From NCBI GenBank assembly GCA_021793155.1, contig JAJYTF010000020.1, positions 19,271 to 83,270 on the forward strand: a stretch of DNA of 64,000 nt, given 5' to 3'. Positions 25,971 through 35,356 of the stretch are shown in pieces. The notes beneath the pieces were generated by a model. The model ran no database searches and had not been told where the DNA came from. It was given only the letters and a program-made list of their open reading frames with translations. Position 1 is the stretch's first letter. Each line of letters begins with the position of its first letter. Made by a program: the position numbers and the translations under genes. This stretch comes from Pseudomonadota bacterium. Lineage in GTDB: Bacteria; Pseudomonadota; Alphaproteobacteria; Rhodospirillales; Magnetospirillaceae.

Positions 25971-27962
25971 ATGACGGTCACCCAAGACAGCGCTAAATCA
26001 AACTTGTTTTCGTCCGCCAAATTCTGGAAAACCTTTGCGACGCCATCTACACTGGCGACACAGGATGGAAGTTTGGTAAAGCGCATGGAAGCGTCGCAAA
26101 CTGAAAATAACGGTTCATCGGGCCCTCAGCTGGCGGAGGCCAAGCCGCCGAGCTTTCTGCGGCGCTTCCTGACATTGGCCATGCCCTATTGGCGCTCGGA
26201 CGAAAAGTGGAAGGCCCGCGGCCTGACCTTGACGCTGGTCCTGCTTACTGTCGCCCAGGTGGTGACCCCCATTCTGATGAACCTGTGGAGCGAGAATCTT
26301 TTCGACGCTCTGGAACAGCATTTGATGCGGCGGTTCCTTTTCCTGGTGGCCGTCTTCGTCGTCATCATCCTGGCGAACCTCGCCGTGACCACGACCCATC
26401 TGGCGGTGAAGCGCCGGCTTCAGCTGGGCTGGCGCCGCTGGCTGACCCGCCATGTGCTGGACGATTGGATGACCACCGGGCGCCACTACCAGGTCACCCA
26501 CATGCCGGGCGACCACGACAACCCCGACGGACGCATCGCCGAGGACATCCGCATCGCCACCGAATCGGCGATCAACCTGGCCCATTCGCTCTTCTACTGC
26601 CTGCTGCTGCTGGTCAGTTTCACCAAGATCCTGTGGTCGCTCTCGGGCCCGGGGCAGGTCACCATTGCCGGCATCGACATTTACATTCCCGGCCATCTTG
26701 TCTGGGTGGCGCTGGTCTATGCCGCCATCGGCACTTCGGTCGCCATGTGGCTGGGCCACCCGCTGGTGCGTGCGGTCAACAACCGCCAGACGCACGAGGC
26801 CAATTTCCGCTTCGGCCTGGTCCACGCCCGGGAAAAATCGGAAGCGATCGCCCTGATCCGCGGCGAAAAGGACGAGCGGCGGCGCTTCTCGGACCTTTTC
26901 GTCGAAGTGGCCGTGGCATGGCGTCGGCAGACTTCGGCCTTGTTGCACATCACCATGTTCACCTCCACCTGGTCGGTGCTGTCCACCGCCTTTCCCATCC
27001 TGGTGGCCGCGCCGCGCTATATCTCGGGCTCCATCAGCCTGGGCGTGCTGATGCAGACCGCTCAAGCCTTCCAGCAGATGGAGGGGGCGTTGTCCTGGCC
27101 CATTGACAACCTGGGCCTGGGCGCGGAGTGGAAGGCATCGGTCGAACGGGTGCTGGGGCTGCATGACGCGCTGACCCGCCTCGAGGAGGAGGTGGCCGAC
27201 GCCGAGGAGCACCGCATCACTATCGCCACCGGCGATCGGCCGGTCTTGGCCTTCCAGGATTTGTCGGTCCACGACCCTGACAACAAGGTGGTGATCAGCG
27301 ATTTCTCGGCGGATATCGCGCTGGGCGAACGGGTGCTGATCTCCGGCGACCCGGGTGCCGCGGTCAAGCTGTTCAAGGTGGTGGCGCAGCTGTGGCCGTG
27401 GGGCCACGGCCGCGTCGAACTGCCCAATGATGCGACCATCTTCTTCATGCCGCAGCGGCCTTACCTGCCGATCGGCACTTTGCGCGGCGCCATCAGCTAT
27501 CCTGCCGGCCCCGACGCCTTCAGCAATGACGAATTGGCCGCCGCGCTGAAATCGGTGGGGCTGGATCACCTGGTCGAGCGGCTGGAGGACACACAGGCCT
27601 GGGAGAAGGTGGTTACGGCCGGCGACCAGCAGCGCCTGGGCTATTCCCGGCTGTTGCTGCATCGCCCGAACTGGATCTTCATCCAGGAGGCGACGAACGC
27701 CCTGGATCCGGAAGGCGAAGAGGACATGATGCGCCTGGTGCAGGCCGAGTTTCCTCAGGCGACCATCCTGACCGTCGGCTACCACGCCTCGCTCGAGGCC
27801 TACCACCAGCGCAAGCTGGTCCTGGTGCGTGCCCCGGACGGCCTGGTGCTGATCACCGATCGCCGCCGGGTGCCGCGCCCGTCGAAATCGAAAGTCGGCC
27901 CCGGCCGGTTCTACAGCCAGCTTCTCAAGCTGCTGGGGCAGACGAGCGGCGAGACGACCTGA
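25971..27962 (+). CDS. ABC transporter fusion (SbmA/BacA/YddA type) with degenerate ATPase domain
   Basis: This 663-residue protein has an N-terminal ABC_membrane_2 domain (about 60-395; six membrane helices, 'NPDGRIAEDIRIATESAINL' and 'FPILVAAPRYISGSISLG' are typical) and a C-terminal ABC ATPase domain. The ATPase motifs are altered. The P-loop reads 'GDPGAAVKLFK' (about 459), with the GK(S/T) core missing; Walker B is 'WIFIQEATNALD' with Gln for the metal Asp; the signature is 'VTAGDQQR'; the H-loop His is shifted ('VGYHAS'). The frame is intact. Family members export or import peptides, vitamin B12 or fatty acyl-CoA. ATP hydrolysis here is doubtful. The 3' end overlaps the convergent GH1 gene by 38 bases. 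Confidence 0.85.
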   Translation: MTVTQDSAKSNLFSSAKFWKTFATPSTLATQDGSLVKRMEASQTENNGSSGPQLAEAKPPSFLRRFLTLAMPYWRSDEKWKARGLTLTLVLLTVAQVVTPILMNLWSENLFDALEQHLMRRFLFLVAVFVVIILANLAVTTTHLAVKRRLQLGWRRWLTRHVLDDWMTTGRHYQVTHMPGDHDNPDGRIAEDIRIATESAINLAHSLFYCLLLLVSFTKILWSLSGPGQVTIAGIDIYIPGHLVWVALVYAAIGTSVAMWLGHPLVRAVNNRQTHEANFRFGLVHAREKSEAIALIRGEKDERRRFSDLFVEVAVAWRRQTSALLHITMFTSTWSVLSTAFPILVAAPRYISGSISLGVLMQTAQAFQQMEGALSWPIDNLGLGAEWKASVERVLGLHDALTRLEEEVADAEEHRITIATGDRPVLAFQDLSVHDPDNKVVISDFSADIALGERVLISGDPGAAVKLFKVVAQLWPWGHGRVELPNDATIFFMPQRPYLPIGTLRGAISYPAGPDAFSNDELAAALKSVGLDHLVERLEDTQAWEKVVTAGDQQRLGYSRLLLHRPNWIFIQEATNALDPEGEEDMMRLVQAEFPQATILTVGYHASLEAYHQRKLVLVRAPDGLVLITDRRRVPRPSKSKVGPGRFYSQLLKLLGQTSGETT

Positions 27963-29268
27963 TCAGTTCGGCATACCAGCGGGCGGAAGCCTTGGCCGTG
28001 CGGTTTTGGGTCTGGTGGTCGACATAGACCAGCCCGAAGCGCTGGCTGAGCCCGCTGCCCCATTCGAAATTGTCCAAGAGCGCCCAGGGGAAAAAGCCGC
28101 GCACATCGGCGCCGGCACGCATGGCGTCGCCCATCGCCTCCGTGTAGGCCTTGAAAAAATTGATGCGGTGCTGGTCGTCCACCTGGCCCGCCGCGTCGGG
28201 CGCGTCGTCGCCGCCGCAACCGGTTTCCGTCACATAGATGGGCATGCGGTAGCGCCGGGTGATGGCCAGCAGCTCATCGCGGAACATGTCGGGGAATACC
28301 GGCCAGCCGACGCCATAGGTCGGCGCATCGGCGGGCGTCTCGCCCCAGCCGAAGCCCCAGGTGGTGTTGGCGTCGGCCCGGGCGAAAATGGGGCCGTAAT
28401 GGTTCAGGCCGAACCAGTCGATAGGCCGGCAGATGCGGGCCATGTCGCCGGCCTGCACATAAGGTTCGATGGATCGGCCGATCTGCGGCGGGTAATGGCC
28501 GAGCAACTGCGGATCGGGAAAGGCGAGGTTCCAGTGCTCGTTCAACAGGTCGGCGGCAACCTGGTTTTCCGCCTTGTCGCCTTCCGGCAGAACGATCTGC
28601 CGGTTATGGATGGCGCCGATCGATGCGTTCGGCACTAGGTCGCGCAACACGTCGACCCCGGCGCCATGGGCGAGGTTGACGTGATGGATGGCCCTCAGGT
28701 GGCAGGCCTGGTCGGTGACCCCCGGCGCCGCCCAGTCGATGGCGTAGCCGAACAGGGTGAACACGCAAAACTCGTTGAAGGTGATCCAGCGCTTCACCCG
28801 GTCGCCGTAGCGCCGCGCCGCCAGACAGGCATAGTCGGCGAACCAGCCGGCACAGTCGCGATTGGTCCAGCCGCCCAGGTCGTCAAGCCCCTGCGGCAGA
28901 TCCCAGTGGTAAAGGGTCAGCCATGGTTCGATTCCCGCCTCCAGCAGGCCATCGATCAGCCGGTCGTAGAAGTCGAGACCGCCTTGGTTGACCGCCCCGC
29001 GGCCGCGTGGCAGCAGGCGCGGCCAAGCCACCGAAAAGCGATAGGCGGCGAGCCCCATCTCCTTCATCAGCGCGATGTCTTCGGGATAGCGATGGTAGTG
29101 GTCACAGGCGACATCGCCGGTCGTGCCGTCGCCCACGCCGCCCTTCGTCCGGCAACGGGTATCCCAGATGCTGCGGCCGCGCCCACCCTCGGCAACCGCG
29201 CCTTCGATCTGATAGGCCGAGGTCGAGACACCCCAAACGAAATCATGCGGCAATTCGGGCAAAGACAT
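27925..29268 (-). CDS. GH1 beta-glucosidase
   Basis: From ATG 29268 (GGAGG six bases upstream) the enzyme has 447 residues, the normal GH1 length. It hydrolyses beta-glucosides by a retaining mechanism. Visible are the N-terminal 'FVWGVSTSAYQIEGA' signature, the acid/base Glu in 'ITFNEF' (usually TFNEP) and the nucleophile Glu in 'YVTETGCGG' (usually TENG). There is no signal peptide, so it acts on imported oligosaccharides such as cellobiose. It is a single gene, convergent with the ABC transporter. Confidence 0.93.
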   Translation of the reverse strand: MSLPELPHDFVWGVSTSAYQIEGAVAEGGRGRSIWDTRCRTKGGVGDGTTGDVACDHYHRYPEDIALMKEMGLAAYRFSVAWPRLLPRGRGAVNQGGLDFYDRLIDGLLEAGIEPWLTLYHWDLPQGLDDLGGWTNRDCAGWFADYACLAARRYGDRVKRWITFNEFCVFTLFGYAIDWAAPGVTDQACHLRAIHHVNLAHGAGVDVLRDLVPNASIGAIHNRQIVLPEGDKAENQVAADLLNEHWNLAFPDPQLLGHYPPQIGRSIEPYVQAGDMARICRPIDWFGLNHYGPIFARADANTTWGFGWGETPADAPTYGVGWPVFPDMFRDELLAITRRYRMPIYVTETGCGGDDAPDAAGQVDDQHRINFFKAYTEAMGDAMRAGADVRGFFPWALLDNFEWGSGLSQRFGLVYVDHQTQNRTAKASARWYAELIRSSRRSSAPAA

Positions 29269-29888
<620 letters not shown>

Positions 29889-29889
<1 letters not shown>

Positions 29890-30314
29890 TGATCTATCTC
29901 GACACATCGTTGATTGTTGCGGCGCTTTCCAACGAAGCGATGACGGCCCGAGTCCAAGGATGGCTTGCGGAGCAGGATCCGACCCAGCTTCTGATCAGCG
30001 ACTGGACTATCGCCGAGATGTCCTCCGCCATGGCCATCAAGCTGCGGACAGGGCAGATCGACCTGGAACAGCGCGCCGCGGCGCTTGCCATGTTCAACAG
30101 GCTGGTGGCGGAGAGCTTCACAGTGCTGCCGGTCACGGGCGGGCATTTCAGGGCGGCGTCGAAATTTGCCGATCAGCACATCCTCGGGCTTCGTGCCGGC
30201 GACGCCCTGCATCTGGCGATAGCGTCTGAGCACGGAGCCAAAGTGCACACGCTCGACCAGCGGCTTGCCGACGCGGGGCCAGTGCTCGGTGTGCCGACGC
30301 AGTTGATGGCATGA
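29889..30314 (+). CDS. vapC: VapC-type PIN-domain toxin
   Basis: This 141-residue ribonuclease toxin has the PIN acidic residues: Asp in '[13 protein letters not shown]', Glu in '[12 protein letters not shown]', Asp in '[12 protein letters not shown]' and the final Asp in '[13 protein letters not shown]'. VapC toxins cut tRNA or rRNA. It directly overlaps the upstream antitoxin. All catalytic residues are present, so it should be active when free. Confidence 0.93.
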
Positions 30315-30499
30315 TGGGGCCGATAACTCTTCACGATTGCGGAACGGCGGGTTTCGGATCGGTGCGAAGAAAACTGGACGATCGCCCTCTCCCCAACTCG
30401 CTCGGAATGCTGGGCTCAGTGTACTTCCCGGAAACTACCGAAGGCGAAAGCGTGCTTATGGTGGTACTGCCGACCTTCAATCGCAGCAAGGCGCGGCCC

Positions 30500-30520
30500 G
30501 CTGTGGGCCAGGAGCGGTCA
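30500..30520. repeat. Dispersed 21-base repeat, copy 1
   Basis: A 21-base word starting GCTGTGGGCCAGGAG, ending GGTCA, recurs at 33912-33932 with one mismatch (20 of 21 identical). Both copies are intergenic in the toxin-antitoxin patch. The stretch 30315-30607 around this copy holds no gene I can support. Confidence 0.45.
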
Positions 30521-30607
30521 GTCAACCGTTTATCGTCGTTGTCGGCATCCCATCAAATCCACTTGAAACGTCGAGGAGCCATCAAGTTTTGATTCAAGAA
30601 AAAGAAA

Positions 30608-31876
30608 TCAGGTGATGGTCATGTATCGTTCCTGATAGCGGCGTTCGTCCTCCGCCTGTGCTTCCAACGAGGCGCCCACGATTTCGTCGTAGTCATCGGT
30701 CAAAGCCTCGACAATGACCGGTTCAAGCAGCTTCTGCGCAGACATGTTGCGCAGAGCCGAAATCACCGTCTCTTTATTCCCCTGATCTCGATAGGGACGG
30801 CTCTCGGCAATCGCCGAGGCAACGTCGGCCACCGCCACAATCTTGGCCCCGACATCCAGAGCATTGCGTTCCAGCCGACCCGGATAGCCACTTCCGTTCA
30901 ATCGTTCGTGATGATAGGAAGCCCATTCGGCGATCTGCTCAAATCCGCGTACCCTGGAGAGGACGCGATAGGTATAAAACGGGTGTTGCCGAATGATGGC
31001 GTATTCCTCGGCCGTCAGACGCTCTGGCTTGCAGAGAATTGCGTTCGGCACCACCAACTTGCCGACATCGTGCAAAAATCCGGCGATTTCGATCTGCTGA
31101 AGATCCTTGCCCGAAAATGCCAGACGCTGGGCCAAACTGCGGGCACACGCCGCGACGCCAGAAGAGTGGCTGGCGGTGAAACGCGAGCGAAAGTCGGTAA
31201 TGTCTTTCAGAACGACGGCGATGGCACGAGCCGCCTCAAAATCGAGATCGATGGAACGCAGCGGACAACGCTGTTGAAGACGCAAGGCGAGATCTTTTGA
31301 AACAAGTTCCAGCCAGAAATCCTCACATGTGGAAACCTGCCTAAGCAATTGGATCACGTCAGGATGCAATATGTCGCCCGAAAGCTGCGAAACCTGCGTC
31401 CGAAGCCTGTCACTCTGATGCAAAATGAACTGGCGGCGATCAATCCACCTTTCCAGATGATCGGCCAGTAGCAGAAATTGGGCGGCGAGAACATTGTCAT
31501 CGGCGAAACTTCGTCCCTCTTTCTGATGTTGCGAAATCGGCGTGTGGTGCCAGTCAACAATCTCGCCAGCCGGGGCCAGCCAGAATGCCTCCCGAAACAG
31601 CTTGCCGCCGCGCAGACAATGCGCACCGGGAAAAAGGTCTTCCGCGACGTGCACGCCTATTTTTTCCTCAGGAGACAAGGCGCCGATGTCGTGAAGCATC
31701 GCCGCCATGAACAATCGTTCTGACAGTTCGTGATCCAGATTGGCAGCCCTCGCCAGTTCCGATGCAATATATGCTGTTCTAACCTGGTGATCGACCAATG
31801 AAGGATCCGGCAAATCCATTGTTTCTGATACTGAGAACAAGATGTCTGTAAGATTTACTTTCAGATGAGCCCACAT
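30608..31876 (-). CDS. Dual HD / HD-GYP domain protein
   Basis: This 422-residue protein has an N-terminal HD-type domain ('VDHQVRTAYIASELAR', 'AAMLHDIGAL') and a C-terminal HD-GYP domain ('FLHDVGKLVVP', 'HPFYTYRVLSRV', 'SYHHERLNGSGYPGRL', 'VAVADVASAI'). HD-GYP enzymes hydrolyse c-di-GMP to GMP; the key HD and GYP residues are present. No receiver or sensor domain precedes them. The start follows GGGGGAG. It is monocistronic and cytoplasmic. Its location between toxin-antitoxin pairs has no obvious functional meaning. Confidence 0.9.
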   Translation of the reverse strand: MWAHLKVNLTDILFSVSETMDLPDPSLVDHQVRTAYIASELARAANLDHELSERLFMAAMLHDIGALSPEEKIGVHVAEDLFPGAHCLRGGKLFREAFWLAPAGEIVDWHHTPISQHQKEGRSFADDNVLAAQFLLLADHLERWIDRRQFILHQSDRLRTQVSQLSGDILHPDVIQLLRQVSTCEDFWLELVSKDLALRLQQRCPLRSIDLDFEAARAIAVVLKDITDFRSRFTASHSSGVAACARSLAQRLAFSGKDLQQIEIAGFLHDVGKLVVPNAILCKPERLTAEEYAIIRQHPFYTYRVLSRVRGFEQIAEWASYHHERLNGSGYPGRLERNALDVGAKIVAVADVASAIAESRPYRDQGNKETVISALRNMSAQKLLEPVIVEALTDDYDEIVGASLEAQAEDERRYQERYMTIT

Positions 31877-32158
31877 GGTGACTCCCCCTGCCCATTCTCT
31901 AACATCGGTCTTGCTTGGCTCGGCAAATCATCGCATGACAGCGCGTCATTCCAAAAGTGGAAACTCTTCAGGTCAATGTCGCTCGATAAGGTGGGCGTAT
32001 TATGGCCAAGTCGTAGCGTCTCTTATGGGTCACAAAGAGCGGTAGGCACCGTGTTTTCCGTCGACGGCTATCTGGTCGATCTCAGGCGTTCCCTATTGTT
32101 GACCGCACTGGCAATTCGGGCCAGGTTTCCTGCCGTCCGTGCGGTTCCCGGCCTGCGT
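31877..32158. other. Intergenic region, no gene seen
   Basis: About 280 bases with no recognisable gene. The promoter of the minus-strand HD-GYP gene should lie near 31880-31990. Confidence 0.4.
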
Positions 32159-32533
32159 TCATCCCAGGGGCAGCGCCCGCACCGCCTTGACAAAGGCTTC
32201 TGCATGGCGCACCGACCACTCCGCCTTGTCGCTCGGAATCGACTCGGCCGAATAGTCCGCCAGCAATCGCACATCCTGGACCTGGCCGAGGGCGCGGCCG
32301 ATTTCGCGTGGGATCAGGCCAGTCTTGACGAATTCCATGGCGAACGCGCTGTGGACGGACCCATGGGTTTTATGGGAGTCGGGGGTATAGCCTCGGCGGG
32401 CCAGAGCGCCGCGCGCTGCGTCGAACATGGCGTAATAGGCTCGGCTACACGCGCTGTCGGTGTCACCCAGGTCCAGCAGAACGCGCGCAGACTTCACGGC
32501 ACGGGCGGCCTTCTCCAGAAGATGCGCCGTCAT
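32159..32533 (-). CDS. HEPN-domain protein (toxin of MNT/HEPN pair)
   Basis: This 124-residue all-helical HEPN protein has the family core 'SACSRAYYAMFDAARGAL', a Lys-Thr-His segment 'KTHGSVHSAF' and 'YSAESIPSDKAEWSVRHAEAFV'. In MNT/HEPN modules the HEPN protein is an RNase or tRNA-acting toxin and the MNT partner neutralises it by AMPylation. The start at ATG 32533 lies just past the partner's stop (GTG 32542 is an alternative). The canonical R-x4-6-H catalytic motif is not evident, as in other AYYAMF-type HEPN proteins. Confidence 0.85.
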   Translation of the reverse strand: MTAHLLEKAARAVKSARVLLDLGDTDSACSRAYYAMFDAARGALARRGYTPDSHKTHGSVHSAFAMEFVKTGLIPREIGRALGQVQDVRLLADYSAESIPSDKAEWSVRHAEAFVKAVRALPLG

Positions 32534-32538
32534 GTCTG

Positions 32539-32880
32539 TCACAGCACCCGACCTTCCTGGCGGATGTTGGCGAGCAGGCGTGGATTGGAATGACGCTCCG
32601 GGTGTTCCCACTCGTCGCTCCGCACCGGTAGCGGCTGAATCAATACCCCGGTATCGAGCAGGATATCATAGGCGACGGCACTCAGGTCCAGGACGGCATC
32701 GAGCACATCGCCCGGCCGGCCGTCCAGCACCACTGCAACATCTACATCGCTGTCGGTGCCGGCATCGCCGCGCGCATGGCTGCCGAACAAGATGGCGGAG
32801 CGGAAATGCGCCCCTTCGCGCTGTGCCACCGCGCGGGTAAAGGCTTCAAGCGCCCGAGGCAAATTCCCCAACTCGGCCAT
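32539..32880 (-). CDS. MNT-type nucleotidyltransferase (antitoxin)
   Basis: This 113-residue minimal nucleotidyltransferase has the active-site motif 'LFGSHARGDAGTDSDVDV' (GS-x-ARG-x-D...D-x-D). It pairs with the adjacent HEPN gene; MNT proteins of this kind AMPylate the HEPN toxin. The two are coupled in the order MNT then HEPN on the minus strand. The C-terminal region 'DILLDTGVLIQPLPV' is usual for the family. Confidence 0.9.
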   Translation of the reverse strand: MAELGNLPRALEAFTRAVAQREGAHFRSAILFGSHARGDAGTDSDVDVAVVLDGRPGDVLDAVLDLSAVAYDILLDTGVLIQPLPVRSDEWEHPERHSNPRLLANIRQEGRVL

Positions 32881-33111
32881 AGCAGCGTTTCTCCACTTGC
32901 CTAGTTACGATATGTGTTCGGAGCCGTTGGAACAATCGGCATTACCCGAGCGAATGAGATTCGCCAGTTTGATCCAACGGAACGTGTCCGCGATCTGCGA
33001 ACGGCAGGAATGGGTCACGAAGGGCAGTCCCGCCTTCGAATTCGCTCGTCGTCTATAAAATCGTCACCGGACCCACTTTGCCGGCCCCGTTTGCTAAGCA
33101 GTCCAGGCAGA

Positions 33112-33432
33112 TCATGTTGAATCATCTCCGGATTCCGCGAACCAGCCGTCGATATCGCGGTGGCCTTCGATGATGTTGATCACTTCCATCCGGTCTTCGA
33201 CGTAGCGGAAAATGATTACATAGCCTTTGTGGACGACACTTCTGACTTCCGGACGCAGCTCCGGTCTGGCCCGCCCCATGACACCGGGTTTGCTCGCCAA
33301 TTCGCGACAGCGTTCGCGCAACTGGGCCACGAAGCCATTGGCAACAGCCACACTCTTGCTGGCCTCCGCGATATAACCCAGTATGTCCACGAGATCGGCA
33401 CGGACCGAGGCAAGGTAGACGAGCTTTCTCAC
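33112..33432 (-). CDS. parE: ParE/RelE-family toxin
   Basis: This 106-residue toxin matches the ParE family: 'LASVRADLVDILGYIAEAS', 'LRERCRELASKPGVMGRARP', 'VRSVVHKGYVIIFRYVEDR' and 'INIIEGHRDI'. ParE toxins inhibit DNA gyrase; RelE relatives cut mRNA. The gene starts inside the end of the antitoxin gene (ATGA overlap at 33429-33432), so translation is coupled. Confidence 0.92.
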   Translation of the reverse strand: MRKLVYLASVRADLVDILGYIAEASKSVAVANGFVAQLRERCRELASKPGVMGRARPELRPEVRSVVHKGYVIIFRYVEDRMEVINIIEGHRDIDGWFAESGDDST

Positions 33433-33680
33433 TCGGCCTTGCCTTCCTGCCTCAACCGTAAGGTCTCAGCGGCCAATGCGTCGTCAAGATCGGTCTCACT
33501 GACCACGCCGCCAGTTGCAATCGATTCATCGATCGTCGCTTTCAGCGCTTTGAGTTTTGCTTCCCGCTCTTCAACGAGGCGCAGGCCCTCGCGCACGACT
33601 TCGCTCGCCGAACCATAGCGCCCGGCCTTGACCGCCGCCTCGATGAAGCTCTCCCACCGATCGCCGATCGACACGTTCAT
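33429..33680 (-). CDS. parD: ParD-family antitoxin
   Basis: From ATG 33680 (GGAGG seven bases upstream) the antitoxin has 83 residues. It has the ribbon-helix-helix pattern of ParD: 'MNVSIGDRWESFIEAAVKAG', 'YGSASEVVREGLRLVEEREA', and an acidic C-terminal tail that should bind ParE. Earlier starts have no ribosome site. It should autoregulate the parDE promoter. Confidence 0.92.
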   Translation of the reverse strand: MNVSIGDRWESFIEAAVKAGRYGSASEVVREGLRLVEEREAKLKALKATIDESIATGGVVSETDLDDALAAETLRLRQEGKAE

Positions 33681-33996
33681 GCCAAACCTCCAACCATCGT
33701 CACCCATTGATAATAGCATATAATGCGCAAAATTTAGCATTCCATGTCTCTCGACACCTTCGCGGGCGCGCCGATGTGCAGGGATAATGAACATAGGTCG
33801 GGCTCAATTCTGTCCCGCAGTGACGCCAACGGAAGGGCAGGTTTGGGTCAGGGGCGGCAGAAGGGTTAGCGAATCGATTTCGGACGTGGCCAAGCTGACC
33901 AGGGCACTGGCGCTGTGGGCCAGGAGCTGTCATTCGACCACGATCAGAGAATTGCGTATGATGCCCTCCTGAATTCGGACACTTGAGGAAAATGGT
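33681..33996. other. Intergenic region with repeat-like sequence
   Basis: About 316 bases without a gene. 33912-33932 is the second copy of the 21-base repeat found at 30500-30520, and GGGTCAGGGGCGG near 33846 recurs near 35232. The region looks like degraded accessory DNA plus the parD promoter. Confidence 0.45.
33912..33932. repeat. Dispersed 21-base repeat, copy 2
   Basis: This word differs by one base from 30500-30520 (T instead of G near its 3' end). Confidence 0.45.
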
Positions 33997-34536
33997 TTGA
34001 ATATCTGTCGTCGAATAGACATTCTGGAGGATATTCTTGCTGATTCGATAGATGTCCTCGGTCAAGATCTTAATGCTTACCGCAATCATTGCTATCGCGT
34101 CTTCAACTATTTCCGTGCGATATCTGACTCCATACCCGAGGATGAAGAAAAAATAGCCATAGCCACAGCCTTCCATGATTTGGGTATATGGGCGTTTCAT
34201 ACCTTTGATTATTTGCATGGTTCACGACAACTCGCCCGCGAATACCTAACTCAGCGAAATTTGTCTGCGTGGGTGCCGGAAATCGAGGCGATGATTGATA
34301 ACCATCATAAATTGACGCCCTATTCTCAGACGGACGGCCGCCTTGTCGAGGCTTTCCGGAGGGCCGACTGGACGGATGTGAGCTGTGGGTGGGTTCGTTT
34401 CGGACTACCAATGCACCTTGTCGTCGAAATACGTGCCTTATTTCCCAGCCTGGGATTTTACAAGATGCTGACAATACTCACTTTTCGGCGTTTCCGAAGC
34501 CACCCTTTCAGCCCACTACCCGTGGTAAAATTTTAG
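33997..34536 (+). CDS. Small HD-domain hydrolase-like protein
   Basis: From a TTG start with GAGGA about 8 bases upstream the protein has 179 residues. It has HD-domain residues: 'NHCYRVFNYF', 'AIATAFHDLGIWAF', 'HGSRQLAREYL' and 'MIDNHHKLTPY', consistent with a metal-dependent phosphohydrolase. The gene is visibly AT-richer than the nif and housekeeping genes around it, suggesting acquisition from another source. The substrate is unknown. The TTG start is a best guess; I see no in-frame ATG nearby. Confidence 0.72.
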   Translation: MNICRRIDILEDILADSIDVLGQDLNAYRNHCYRVFNYFRAISDSIPEDEEKIAIATAFHDLGIWAFHTFDYLHGSRQLAREYLTQRNLSAWVPEIEAMIDNHHKLTPYSQTDGRLVEAFRRADWTDVSCGWVRFGLPMHLVVEIRALFPSLGFYKMLTILTFRRFRSHPFSPLPVVKF

Positions 34537-34658
34537 TCGGCCTAGCCAGCTTTGAGTGGCCAGCAATCCTGACGTTGTAAGTGGCCGCTTAGGGTCAACC
34601 TCGCCCAGACTAATCGCGGCAAGGTGGGGGGCTCGATGGCATAGGAGACCCCGCCCGA

Positions 34659-34952
34659 CTATTCGGGCCGTTCCTGCCACCGGCGCGGGTCGCGGCGGCC
34701 GTGAAAACAGGCGATGATCTCCACGTCTTCCGGGTGGACGCGGTAGAGCAGCCCATAGGGAAAATGACGAAACCCGGCGCGACGCACCTGACCGCGCACA
34801 GCTGGGAACTGCCACGGGTTTTCCAGCAATCGCCCAAGGATGGTTTCATATTCATCAAGGAAACGGGCAGCCAATTCCTGCCGAATCCTCGCGTACCATT
34901 CCAGCACCTCGGCAAGCTCGGCTTCCGCTGCCGAGGTTAACCGAAGCCGCAT
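34659..34952 (-). CDS. RelE/ParE-family toxin
   Basis: This 97-residue toxin has the plasmid-stabilisation/RelE pattern: 'LTSAAEAELAEVLEWYARIR', 'ILENPWQFPAVRG'-like segment, 'FRHFPYGLLYRV' and 'EIIACFHGRRDPRRWQ'. Its ATG overlaps the stop of the antitoxin gene. It should act as a ribosome-dependent mRNase or gyrase inhibitor; the exact class cannot be told. Confidence 0.9.
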   Translation of the reverse strand: MRLRLTSAAEAELAEVLEWYARIRQELAARFLDEYETILGRLLENPWQFPAVRGQVRRAGFRHFPYGLLYRVHPEDVEIIACFHGRRDPRRWQERPE

Positions 34953-35161
34953 CAACCATACCGGCGGCGGAAGTCGGCAAGAGCCTCAAAGGCGTCACGA
35001 CCATCTGCCGGGTTCGCATCCAGCATGGCAAGACGGCGGTCAATCTCCTGCGCTTGTGCCTCCGTGAGTGGCACCGCGTCATGGTCGATGCTTTCCCAAA
35101 GCTCGCCGATCAGGTCGAGCCGTTGTTGCAGGGACAGGTGGCTGAAATCGAAAATCGGCAT
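34952..35161 (-). CDS. Addiction-module antitoxin (PF09720 type)
   Basis: This 69-residue protein has the pattern of the 'putative addiction module component' family: 'FSHLSLQQRLDLIGELWESI', 'LTEAQAQEIDRRLAMLDANP' and 'DAFEALADFRRRYG'. It precedes a RelE/ParE toxin with overlapping stop/start, the standard order for this family. The start at 35161 is chosen because it gives the normal family length. Confidence 0.88.
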   Translation of the reverse strand: MPIFDFSHLSLQQRLDLIGELWESIDHDAVPLTEAQAQEIDRRLAMLDANPADGRDAFEALADFRRRYG

Positions 35162-35356
35162 GGCGAGATTATAGGATCCCCCCGGACCGATTTCCACCCC
35201 GACGAGCCTGCCGCATTGCGCGGCGAACGGCCGGAATGGGTCAGGGGCGGGAAGCCGGAAAGCGCAAATGGGAGGTCCGCTGTCCCCGGGAGAGCAGGCC
35301 GCGGCGTCGGCAACCTGAAGCCGATCGCCGCGCCCCAAGGATATCTGCAATTTGGA

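Noticed and set aside
26115..27806. 563-codon minus-strand frame across the ABC transporter
   Set aside because: Its translation is Gln/His/Gly-rich antisense with no domain, and the sense protein is clearly an ABC transporter.
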